5,358 nucleotides of DNA from UBA6080 sp964607515 (GCA_964607515.1 CAZSKU010000046.1:1-5358); one strand, 5' to 3'; positions 1 to 4,799 are shown, numbered from the stretch's first letter. The notes: a model not told the origin generated them from the letters alone. Numbers and translations: made by a program.

Positions 1-1
1 T

Positions 2-385
2 CGACTGAGGGAAGACCCGGATTCCAAATCGTTCGACTGTAGGGATGACTGGTACGCCCGTCTTCCGCTGAGTCGAACCTTTTCCGGTGGAACATTCACC
101 CTGATACTTCCCCGACCCGATGTGATGGTGAAGCTGAAACTTTCCCGGGGTCCGTTCCGTAACCCGCTCATCTTCGCCAGGGAACTACAAGCGGAAATGC
201 TCCGGCATAACCTTACCCGGGTTCAGCTCGGGCAAAGGCACGGCATTACTTCAGACCGGATAACCCAGTGGCCCTGTTTGCTGAAGTTGCCGGAGGAGAA
301 ACAGCGGGAAATCGAGGCCCTGGGGGACAACTGGCGCAGAAGGGTGGTGACGGAGAGGAAGCTGAGGAGGAGGCGAACGAGATGA
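2..385 (+). CDS. C-terminal part of a recombinase-like protein with ParB-type HTH tail (5' end outside window)
   Basis: The frame is open from base 2 to the TGA at 383-385, so this is the 3' end of a longer gene cut by the window edge. A GTG at 122 could be an internal start, but the upstream residues (WYARLPLSRTFSGG, then TLILPRPD) align with the upstream parts of the repeat copies near 3001 and 4800, which argues they are coding. After RGPFRNP comes a helix (FARELQAEML), then a helix-turn-helix of ParB/KorB style (LTRVQLGQRHGITSDRITQW), then LLKLPEE and a basic tail ending RRRRTR. Such HTH tails are known at the C-terminus of some large serine recombinases; the catalytic domain would lie outside the window, so this assignment is inference. 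It could also be a free-standing DNA-binding protein. It converges on the ABC permease gene with about 10 bp between stops and lacks the 49-bp element that follows the other copies. Confidence 0.6.
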   Translation, partial: RLREDPDSKSFDCRDDWYARLPLSRTFSGGTFTLILPRPDVMVKLKLSRGPFRNPLIFARELQAEMLRHNLTRVQLGQRHGITSDRITQWPCLLKLPEEKQREIEALGDNWRRRVVTERKLRRRRTR

Positions 386-395
386 TGGATGATCG

Positions 396-1133
396 TCAGG
401 TGATCCACTTCCTCCTGATGTTCCTCAGACTGAAGGCATAGAGAAGAAGGCTCATGGAAGCGAGGATCGCAAGGGCGGCCAGGGCATCGAAGGCTCCGGA
501 TCCAGTGATCGCTCTTCGCAGTAGGTCAGTCCCCCAGGTCGCCGGCAGGATGTAGGAAAGGGGTCTGAGGAAGACAGGGAGACTGGACACGGGGATGAAG
601 AGACCGCAGAGGAAGATCATGGGGAAGCGCAGGAAGTTGGAGAATGTCTGGGCTTCGAAGACCTCGCTGACCGCAACAGCCACGAACAGGCCGAGAAACG
701 TGGAGGAGACCGCAGTGAGGATCGAGCCGGCAAGGAGCAACCCCCACGACATCCCCGACAGGCTGGTGATTATGGAGGCGATCAGCAGGGGGACAAGCCC
801 GTTGATCACCCCGAAGAGGATAGCGCCAGAGGTCTTTGCCAGCATGATGATCTCGAGGGGCAGAGGGGCCAGGAGCAGTCTGTCGAACGATGCATTCTTT
901 TTCTCGAACGTAACGGTCACCGCCAGCATCGATGTCGTCCCGAAGAGAATCGACACCGTTACTATCCCCGGCAGGACGGACATCACCTCTTCGAGCCCTC
1001 TCCCGGAACGGACTAGGAACATCCCGGCCCAGGCAACGGGGAAGATGAGCCCCCAACTTATGTTAGGGGGTTTGAGATAGTACGTGCGCATGTCCTTGCC
1101 CAGAATGCTCAGGAAGGCTGTGAGCCCTTTCAT
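396..1133 (-). CDS. ABC-2 type transporter permease
   Basis: This 245-residue integral membrane protein would form the transmembrane half of an ABC-2 exporter, paired with the ATPase encoded immediately upstream. Six hydrophobic segments can be seen at about residues 25-42, 53-73, 103-123, 129-155, 169-186 and 216-236, the usual ABC-2 topology and length. The segment around residues 168-206 (FLRFPMIFLCGLFIP, then LSYILPATWGTDLLR) matches the conserved ABC-2 signature near the fifth helix seen in NodJ/DrrB-like permeases. The cytoplasmic loop FEKKNASFDRLLLAPL at about 76-91 is also typical of the family. The ATG (1131-1133) overlaps the ATPase stop as ATGA, so the two are probably translationally coupled, and no strong ribosome binding site is needed or seen. 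The family exports drugs, polysaccharides, ions or peptides; the substrate cannot be read from the sequence. No convincing terminator follows. Confidence 0.9.
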   Translation of the reverse strand: MKGLTAFLSILGKDMRTYYLKPPNISWGLIFPVAWAGMFLVRSGRGLEEVMSVLPGIVTVSILFGTTSMLAVTVTFEKKNASFDRLLLAPLPLEIIMLAKTSGAILFGVINGLVPLLIASIITSLSGMSWGLLLAGSILTAVSSTFLGLFVAVAVSEVFEAQTFSNFLRFPMIFLCGLFIPVSSLPVFLRPLSYILPATWGTDLLRRAITGSGAFDALAALAILASMSLLLYAFSLRNIRRKWIT

Positions 1134-2167
1134 GACGGCCTCGCCTGCCTTTCCTTCTCGCGGTTCATGGCTTCCGGCCCTATGCTGGTCTCCTTTAGAA
1201 AGACCTCCTCCAGGGAAGGTCTGACCCGTCTGGCCTCAAGCACCTCTCCGCCCTCTGCCTCAATGGCGCGAACCAGCACGCCGATGCCGAAAGGTCCTGC
1301 TGCCGACACGCGGAGAGATGACGATCCTGTCTTGGTGAAAGCCAGCTCCGGCATCGCGCGGGTGATTGCAGGGAGAATAGTTTCAGAACCGCCCGAGAAA
1401 GAGATATCCATCGCGTGCAATCCCTGGAGGGGCTCCAGCAGGTTCCGCACAGTGTCAACCTTCGTGATTCTGCCCGCCACCATGAAGGCGATCCTGTCGC
1501 AGAGTCGCTCGGCTTCCTCGATGTAGTGCGTGGTCAGAAGGATGGTAGTCCCCGATCCGCGCAGCTCGGTCAATAGCTGCCTTATCTCGCGGGCGCTCCC
1601 GACATCTATCCCCGTCGTGGGCTCATCCAGGAAGAGGATCCCGGGCCGGTGGATCAACCCTGCGGCTATGGTGAGCTTGCGCTTCATCCCCCTGGAGTAG
1701 CCGGCGAACTTCCTCCCGGCGGCTTCCGCAAGGCCGAACATCTCCAGGAGGCTGTTTGCGCGTTCGCGCCTGTCGGACCTGCCGACTCCGTAGAGAGAGG
1801 CACAGAAACACAGGTTCTCGAAGCCGGTCAGTTCAGGGTAGAGATTGCTCTCGTCTGGGACAACCCCGATGTGGCCGAGTGCTGCTCTCGGGTTGCTGCT
1901 GCAGTCGATCCCGGCAACCCTCACCGAGCCCGAATCGCACCTCGAGAGACCCGTCAGTATCCTGATAGTGGTCGTTTTCCCGGCGCCGTTAGGTCCGAGG
2001 AGGCCGAACAGCTCTCCTGGCCTGATCTCGAATGAGACCCCTGCTAGTGCGAGGACCTCACCGAAGGATTTCCGAAGATCTCTCGCTTCTACGGCAGGCC
2101 CTGCCGTAGTGGCCGGGCCTGGATCGTCAGAGGCGGATACTGCAGAGGTTGAGGAGGTCAGTAACAT
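1130..2167 (-). CDS. ABC transporter ATP-binding protein (ABC-2 / DrrA-like)
   Basis: This 345-residue nucleotide-binding subunit hydrolyses ATP to drive the adjacent ABC-2 permease from the cytoplasmic face. The ABC domain runs from about residue 27 to 235, with Walker A GPNGAGKTT (58-66), signature YSRGMKRK (157-164, a divergent LSGGQ), Walker B ILFLDEPT (177-184), D-loop TGID (185-188) and H-loop histidine H214 in LLTTHYIEEAE. The Q-loop position reads VVPDES, with Asp105 where most relatives have Gln. The C-terminal 90 residues end in RRVRPSLEEVFLKETS, the DUF4162-type tail common in drug or lantibiotic exporters of the DrrA/CcmA group. The first 26 residues are a Ser/Thr/Ala/Pro-rich extension before the ABC core, and their codons contain a perfect palindrome. 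The start ATG lies inside the end of the Cys/His-rich gene (10-bp overlap) with only a weak upstream purine stretch, suggesting coupled translation. Confidence 0.93.
   Translation of the reverse strand: MLLTSSTSAVSASDDPGPATTAGPAVEARDLRKSFGEVLALAGVSFEIRPGELFGLLGPNGAGKTTTIRILTGLSRCDSGSVRVAGIDCSSNPRAALGHIGVVPDESNLYPELTGFENLCFCASLYGVGRSDRRERANSLLEMFGLAEAAGRKFAGYSRGMKRKLTIAAGLIHRPGILFLDEPTTGIDVGSAREIRQLLTELRGSGTTILLTTHYIEEAERLCDRIAFMVAGRITKVDTVRNLLEPLQGLHAMDISFSGGSETILPAITRAMPELAFTKTGSSSLRVSAAGPFGIGVLVRAIEAEGGEVLEARRVRPSLEEVFLKETSIGPEAMNREKERQARPS
2089..2109. repeat. Perfect 10-bp-arm palindrome inside the ATPase gene
   Basis: The left arm CTACGGCAGG at 2089-2098, one central base at 2099 and the exact reverse complement at 2100-2109 make a 21-bp perfect palindrome. 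It lies about 60-80 bases into the ATPase coding sequence (residues 20-27 on the minus strand). As RNA it could form a very stable hairpin with a 3-base loop; as DNA it could be a protein-binding site. No U-run follows, so it is not a standard intrinsic terminator. The role is unknown. Confidence 0.6.
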
Positions 2168-2388
2168 CTGCCGCAGTGGTGCTCATGATGGTGGTCACAA
2201 TCGCAATCGTCCCCGTCCGAATGCACTGCATCGCAATCATCACAATCGCAGGTGCAGCCATCGGTCTCTCCATTGCAGCAACAGGTCTCAGAAGGCGTCT
2301 CCGGAGAGTCGTCGTCCAGTGCGGAAGCAACGGTGAAGACGCCCAGAGCGCCCAGGACAACCAGAACCAGGATCAGCCGGATCTTCAT
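2158..2388 (-). CDS. Exported Cys/His/Asp-rich small protein, putative metal binder
   Basis: This 76-residue protein belongs to no family I can name. Residues 1-23 (MKIRLILVLVVLGALGVFTV then ASA) form a typical Sec signal peptide with a likely cleavage site after ASA. The mature part of about 53 residues carries 11 Cys (36, 37, 38, 45, 47, 49, 52, 62, 64, 72, 75), 6 His (56, 66-68, 70, 71) and very many Asp/Glu, in blocks CCC, CTCDCDDCD, DCDCDHHHEHH and CGRC. It has almost no hydrophobic residues, so it cannot fold around an apolar core and probably organises around metal ions. The composition resembles metallothioneins or metal-storage peptides, but it is exported. It has a good ribosome binding site. 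Its stop overlaps the start of the ABC ATPase, and an ArsR-type repressor lies upstream, so all probably share an operon. A role in metal sequestration, or as cargo of the exporter, is inference. Confidence 0.82.
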   Translation of the reverse strand: MKIRLILVLVVLGALGVFTVASALDDDSPETPSETCCCNGETDGCTCDCDDCDAVHSDGDDCDCDHHHEHHCGRCY

Positions 2389-2395
2389 GTTCTTT

Positions 2396-2402
2396 CTCCC
2401 TT
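2396..2402 (-). promoter_or_regulatory. Ribosome binding site of the Cys/His-rich gene
   Basis: AAGGGAG on the minus strand lies 7 bases before the ATG at 2388. It supports that start and argues against the longer overlapping frame that begins at 2521. Confidence 0.7.
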
Positions 2403-2507
2403 GTTACCTCATGGATGACCGTCAACATCTCCGTGGCAGATTCTGATCTGGACGGGGGTGCACTGGTTCTCGCCACCTGTTTTGTTCTCGGGTCATCGGC
2501 ATCCCTT

Positions 2508-2855
2508 TTATTCATGCACATGTTTCCTACCCGTGCTTGTAGCAGGTTGTTCTCCTTTGTCTCCAGAATCGGTTGTCAAGGCGAGTCCAAGCCTGGCTAG
2601 AGAACTGCCCAGCAGCTCCCCGTCAACCTGGTAATGGACGCGCATGCCCATCCTCTCCGAGCTGACGACTCCAGCCTCTTCGAGAATCCGCAGATGTTGC
2701 GAGACGGAGCTCTGGGTCATTTCCAGCCTGCATGCGATGGCTCCTACGCACAGAGCCCCGTTCTCGACCAGCAGCCTCACGATCCGGAACCTGCTTTCAG
2801 ATCCGAGAGCCTGCATAAAGCGAACCATGGTCTTCTCATCGAGAGCGTCTGTCAT
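2508..2855 (-). CDS. ArsR/SmtB-family transcriptional repressor
   Basis: This 115-residue winged-helix DNA-binding protein is of the usual length for ArsR/SmtB regulators, which normally repress their own operon and leave DNA on binding a metal or other ligand. Residues 12-32 (FMQALGSESRFRIVRLLV) form the first helices. The recognition helix is TQSSVSQHLRIL (47-58), followed by EEAGVVSSERMGMRVHYQVD (59-78), the wing. In the sensing helix the E. coli ArsR pattern ELCVCDLC is represented by ALCVGAIAC. Cys36 is kept, the next two Cys positions are Gly and Ala, and a new Cys42 appears one position further on, so a thiolate site is possible but not canonical. The tail KHVHE adds two His. It is the first gene of the minus-strand operon, with ribosome binding site AGGAAG (2861-2866) five bases before the ATG. 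The ligand is not determinable here. Confidence 0.88.
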   Translation of the reverse strand: MTDALDEKTMVRFMQALGSESRFRIVRLLVENGALCVGAIACRLEMTQSSVSQHLRILEEAGVVSSERMGMRVHYQVDGELLGSSLARLGLALTTDSGDKGEQPATSTGRKHVHE

Positions 2856-2860
2856 GCCGG

Positions 2861-2866
2861 CTTCCT
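2861..2866 (-). promoter_or_regulatory. Ribosome binding site of the ArsR-type gene
   Basis: AGGAAG on the minus strand is spaced 5 bases from the ATG at 2853-2855. It fixes the start of the repressor. Confidence 0.7.
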
Positions 2867-2870
2867 GGTC

Positions 2871-2888
2871 AGGTTATTAGCATAACCT
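2871..2888. promoter_or_regulatory. Candidate ArsR-type operator (inverted repeat)
   Basis: AGGTTAT, four bases, then ATAACCT form a perfect 7-bp inverted repeat ending 15 bases before the repressor start codon. AT-rich imperfect or perfect dyads at this position are the usual binding sites of self-regulating ArsR/SmtB proteins. Binding here would cover the likely -10 region and block the whole downstream operon. The dyad is seen directly; its function is inferred. Confidence 0.6.
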
Positions 2889-2906
2889 AAAATAGTAGAG
2901 CGTCGA
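2879..2906 (-). promoter_or_regulatory. Possible promoter of the ArsR-exporter operon
   Basis: On the minus strand TCGACG (2901-2906) and TATGCT (2879-2884) are separated by 16 bases, each a 4-of-6 match to the sigma-70 boxes. The -10 box falls inside the inverted repeat, as expected for a repressed promoter. The match is modest and another sigma factor could be used. The rest of the gap to 3000 shows no gene; it holds only short GC-rich stems. Confidence 0.35.
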
Positions 2907-3000
2907 TCCCCCAGCAAGGGGCCCATCTGGTCTCTTCATCAAGAAATGGGGCACCAGGTCAGCATCGGGAGGTGGTGAACCGGAGAACCTGAAAACGTGT

Positions 3001-3318
3001 TACGCCAAACCGCGGATGGCTCGAACCGGATCCGGACCGACATTTCCCCAAAAAACCTTACCCCCGGACATCCCCAGAGCACGCAGAGGTCCCTTCAGAA
3101 ATCCACTCATCTTCGCCCGGGAACTGCAAGCCGAGATGCTCAGGCACAACCTTACACGCGTCCAGCTCGGGAAGAGGCGCTGAGTCACCTCTGACCGGAT
3201 AACCCAGTGGCCCTGTTTGCTGAAGTTGCCGGAGGAGAAACAGCGGGAAATCGAGGCCCTGGGGGACAACTGGCGCAGAAGGGTGGTGACGGAGAGGAAG
3301 CTGAGGAGGAGGCGGTAG
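3001..3318 (+). pseudogene. Recombinase-type HTH tail, copy 2 (nonsense-mutated, mosaic)
   Basis: One frame runs from YAKPRMARTGSGPTFPQ through RGPFRNPLIFARELQAEM and the HTH to RRRR and a TAG at 3316-3318. It is interrupted only by TGA at 3181-3183, which replaces the Gly codon of the QRHGITSDR turn. It is homologous to the end of the ORF at 2-385 but lacks the 5' portion. The first half (3001-3190) is close to the copy at 4800, while 3193-3314 is identical base for base to 254-375, so it is a recombinant of two copies. Copy 2 keeps the frame through an A6 run where the 4800 copy is frameshifted. The 49-bp element follows directly. The inferred state is a dead fragment, not a functional gene. 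Confidence 0.72.
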
Positions 3319-3367
3319 TGTCACATTCCAACCGGCGAACCAGTCGCATCTGTAGCCGGCGTTGACA
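3319..3367 (+). repeat. 49-bp element, copy A
   Basis: It begins TGTCACATTC directly after the TAG of HTH copy 2 and ends CCGGCGTTGACA. It matches copies at 5120 and 5303 over all 49 positions, with differences concentrated in the middle. Internally it holds two related half-units (TGTCRCATTC...CCGGCGAA and TCGCATCTG...CCGGCG) spaced about 23-24 bp. This architecture resembles the ends of some insertion sequences (IS21-type ends have repeated internal motifs), but no partner end or transposase is present. Confidence 0.7.
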
Positions 3368-3849
3368 AGACACAGGCGGTACGAAAGGTTGAAATCCCTG
3401 GCGGGGAGTGCTTTGAAATGCCTATGGAGCATACTGACTGTGAGCCTCCCATGCCCAATCACCTTGAATATTTCCGCAGGACGGAGAAGGGATTTCTCTG
3501 CATAATGAGGGTGACAGCCGACGGGCAGTACCCGGCCGTGATGTTCATGGGCGATGAAGACTTCTTTCCCCTTTGAAATTCCAGCGGTGAGCATGGCGAC
3601 TATTCGGCGAAGGCTGTCACCCTCAGGATTGGTGACAGAAACTCCGGGATCCGTCTGTCGGTGTTCTGGGGATGGGAAAGCAGAACACCGGCGGAGAGCT
3701 TCTACACTGAGCAGGGGCAGCAGATCCTTCATCGAAGGATTGTCGGCCCGGAAGCCCGGATTTCTCAGAACTACCGCTTCGACAAGCTTAGGGAGGAGGA
3801 GAGAAGGGCCTTCAGGGAAACGAGTCCCGACTCTGGTACGATACGGTGA
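3368..3849 (+). pseudogene. Decayed gene of unknown family, 5' end fused to the 49-bp element
   Basis: The frame that passes through the 49-bp element continues as KTQAVRKVEIPGGECFEMP, then MPNHLEYFRRTEKGFLCIM and MFMGDEDFFPL, to an in-frame TGA at 3574-3576. It resumes as SSGEHGDYSAKAVTLRIGD, LSVFWGWESRTPAESFYT and YRFDKLREEERRAFRET until TGA at 3847-3849. Both halves have protein-like composition and many G-starting codons, so they probably were one soluble protein of at least 160 residues. Near 3825 a switch of frame would give the alternative ending LWYDTVIRE with stop at 3858-3860, suggesting a second lesion. ATG codons at 3418 and 3424 are the only plausible starts, with poor ribosome binding sites, so the original 5' end was probably lost. 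I do not recognise the family. The in-phase antisense frame is also open (about 3058-3732) and cannot be fully excluded. The following 3850-3944 shows no gene. Confidence 0.5.
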
Positions 3850-3944
3850 TCAGGGAGTAGGAAAACTTCCTTTTCGAGCCGTTCCTGCATGCTGAACTCG
3901 CTGACGTACACTCCGCCGCACTCGATCACGGGCGACACTGCGCC

Positions 3945-3973
3945 TTGACAAGCGACACATGTGTGTATACATT
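3945..3973 (+). promoter_or_regulatory. Promoter of the toxin-antitoxin operon
   Basis: A perfect -35 box TTGACA (3945-3950), a 17-base spacer and a -10 box TACATT (3968-3973, 4 of 6) lie just before the antitoxin. A start point near 3980 leaves a short leader carrying the ribosome binding site GGAGGT (3985-3990), 4 bases before the ATG at 3995. Confidence 0.65.
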
Positions 3974-3978
3974 TGTAT
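3955..3978. promoter_or_regulatory. Paired palindromes, candidate antitoxin operator
   Basis: ACACATGTGT (3955-3964) is a perfect palindrome. ATACA-TT-TGTAT (3967-3978) is a perfect 5-bp inverted repeat. They are centred about 13 bp apart, between and over the promoter boxes. Phd/YefM antitoxins bind paired short palindromes over their own promoter, so autoregulation by the encoded pair is the natural inference. Confidence 0.6.
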
Positions 3979-3994
3979 GACGATGGAGGTGCAA

Positions 3995-4282
3995 ATGAAA
4001 TTCATAAGCGTTCGCGACCTGCGGGGAAACTCTGCTGCAATATGGCGTGACCTTCCCGATGAGGGTGAGATGGTGATCACAAGCAACGGACGACCTGTTG
4101 CCCTGCTTGCAGCGGTGGATGAAAGTGATGTTGAGGAATCCCTTGCAGCCTTCAGACGGGCAAGGGCGGAACGGGCGATAGCCGACCTTCAGAGGGCTTC
4201 AATCGCCCAGGGTACGGATTCACTGTCCATGGAAACCATTGAGCAGGAAATCAGGGAATCAAGGAAAGCACGCCCCCGATGA
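3995..4282 (+). CDS. Phd/YefM-family antitoxin
   Basis: This 95-residue antitoxin would neutralise the PIN toxin encoded next to it and, with it, repress the operon. The N-terminal half (FISVRDLRGNSAAIWRDL to ITSNGRPVALLA, residues 3-41) is the Phd/YefM dimerisation and DNA-binding fold, with the typical strand ending in NGRPVALL. The C-terminal half (about 50-95) is a charged, Ala/Arg/Glu-rich helical segment of the kind that wraps the toxin. An ATG at 3959 is in frame but lies within the promoter region; the ATG at 3995 is chosen because GGAGGT precedes it and the Phd domain starts there. The gene overlaps the toxin by 4 bp (ATGA). Confidence 0.88.
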   Translation: MKFISVRDLRGNSAAIWRDLPDEGEMVITSNGRPVALLAAVDESDVEESLAAFRRARAERAIADLQRASIAQGTDSLSMETIEQEIRESRKARPR

Positions 4283-4689
4283 TGAGAATTGTCGTTGATA
4301 CCAATGTACTGGTGTCAGGGCTGTTGACCCCGTTCGGCATGTGTGCTGATCTGGTAAGGCTTTTTACATCCGATGAGGTAATCCTCTGCGTCGATTCCCG
4401 GATCCTGCTTGAGTATGAGGAAGTCCTGGGAAGAGAACGCTTCCGTCTTGATCAGAAACTGGTGACTATTCTGATGGAGTACATCAGAAAAACGGCGGAG
4501 TTTCACTCATGCAAGCCACTGAGCGAACCACTCCCCGATTCGGATGACTGCTGCTTTCTTGAAGTGGCCATTGCCGCCCATGCTGATTGCCTGGTTACGG
4601 GAAACACGAGGCATTTCCCCCCCGGTCTCCGATACGGAGTCAGGGTGCAAACCCCGTCTGAGTTCCTTACAATGCTGAAAGAGCGTTGA
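4279..4689 (+). CDS. PIN-domain toxin (COG1569-type putative toxin, VapC-like)
   Basis: This 136-residue PIN-domain ribonuclease toxin is expected to cleave RNA with a metal-bound acidic site when its antitoxin is lost. The acidic residues are visible: Asp7 in IVVDTNVLVSGL, Glu45 in LLEYEEVL and Asp90 in DSDDCCFLEVAIAAHADCLV. These are followed by VTGNTRHFP (106-114), characteristic of the COG1569 (TIGR00305-like) PIN subgroup. Length is usual for that group and no key residue is missing. It starts with ATGATG overlapping the antitoxin stop, so the pair is translationally coupled. After the stop at 4687-4689 only a weak 4-bp stem (CCCT/AGGG, 4690-4703) is seen, not a convincing terminator. 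The target RNA is unknown. Confidence 0.9.
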   Translation: MMRIVVDTNVLVSGLLTPFGMCADLVRLFTSDEVILCVDSRILLEYEEVLGRERFRLDQKLVTILMEYIRKTAEFHSCKPLSEPLPDSDDCCFLEVAIAAHADCLVTGNTRHFPPGLRYGVRVQTPSEFLTMLKER

Positions 4690-4732
4690 CCCTCGCATCA
4701 GGGAACTGCTCAGGATTGAAACAGGAGTTCAG

Positions 4733-4745
4733 GGCAGGGCCTGCC
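4733..4745. repeat. 13-bp palindrome downstream of the toxin gene
   Basis: GGCAGG-G-CCTGCC is a perfect 6-bp-arm inverted repeat. It is the same 13-mer as the core of the palindrome inside the ATPase gene, read on its minus strand (2093-2105). No U-run follows. It lies in the 110-bp gap between the toxin gene and HTH copy 3, which otherwise shows no gene. Confidence 0.4.
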
Positions 4746-4799
4746 AGTCTTAACAGTTGTAAGAACAAGTTCGTTGCCCATCGGGCTGAGAGGACTTGG

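Noticed and set aside
595..1080. Plus-strand 161-codon frame inside the permease gene
   Set aside because: It is antisense to a clear ABC-2 permease, with Arg/Thr/Ser-rich composition and no domain.
2149..2418. Plus-strand hydrophobic open frame opposite the Cys/His gene
   Set aside because: The antisense of GAT/TGC/CAC-rich codons reads as Val, Ala, Met and Ile, giving a false membrane-like protein. It has no start signals or family features.
2288..2521. Minus-strand 77-codon frame between the ArsR-type gene and the Cys/His gene
   Set aside because: It overlaps about 100 bp of the Cys/His gene, which has a signal peptide and its own ribosome binding site. The frame's composition is low-information and no motif is seen. 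The 119-bp gap 2389-2507 therefore appears non-coding.
2908..2960. Short inverted pieces (CCCC/GGGG, CCCAT/ATGGG, CTGGT/ACCAG) upstream of the ArsR-type operon
   Set aside because: The arms are short and cross rather than nest, so no stable hairpin or riboswitch-like fold is supported.
3058..3732. Long minus-strand open frame of 224 codons
   Set aside because: It is exactly in phase with the plus-strand codons of HTH copy 2 and the decayed gene. The HTH part is clearly plus-strand by comparison with three other copies, and the plus strand shows better codon-position bias. It is kept only as an alternative for 3368-3732.
4690..4703. Possible terminator after the PIN toxin
   Set aside because: It is only a 4-bp CCCT/AGGG stem with no U-run.
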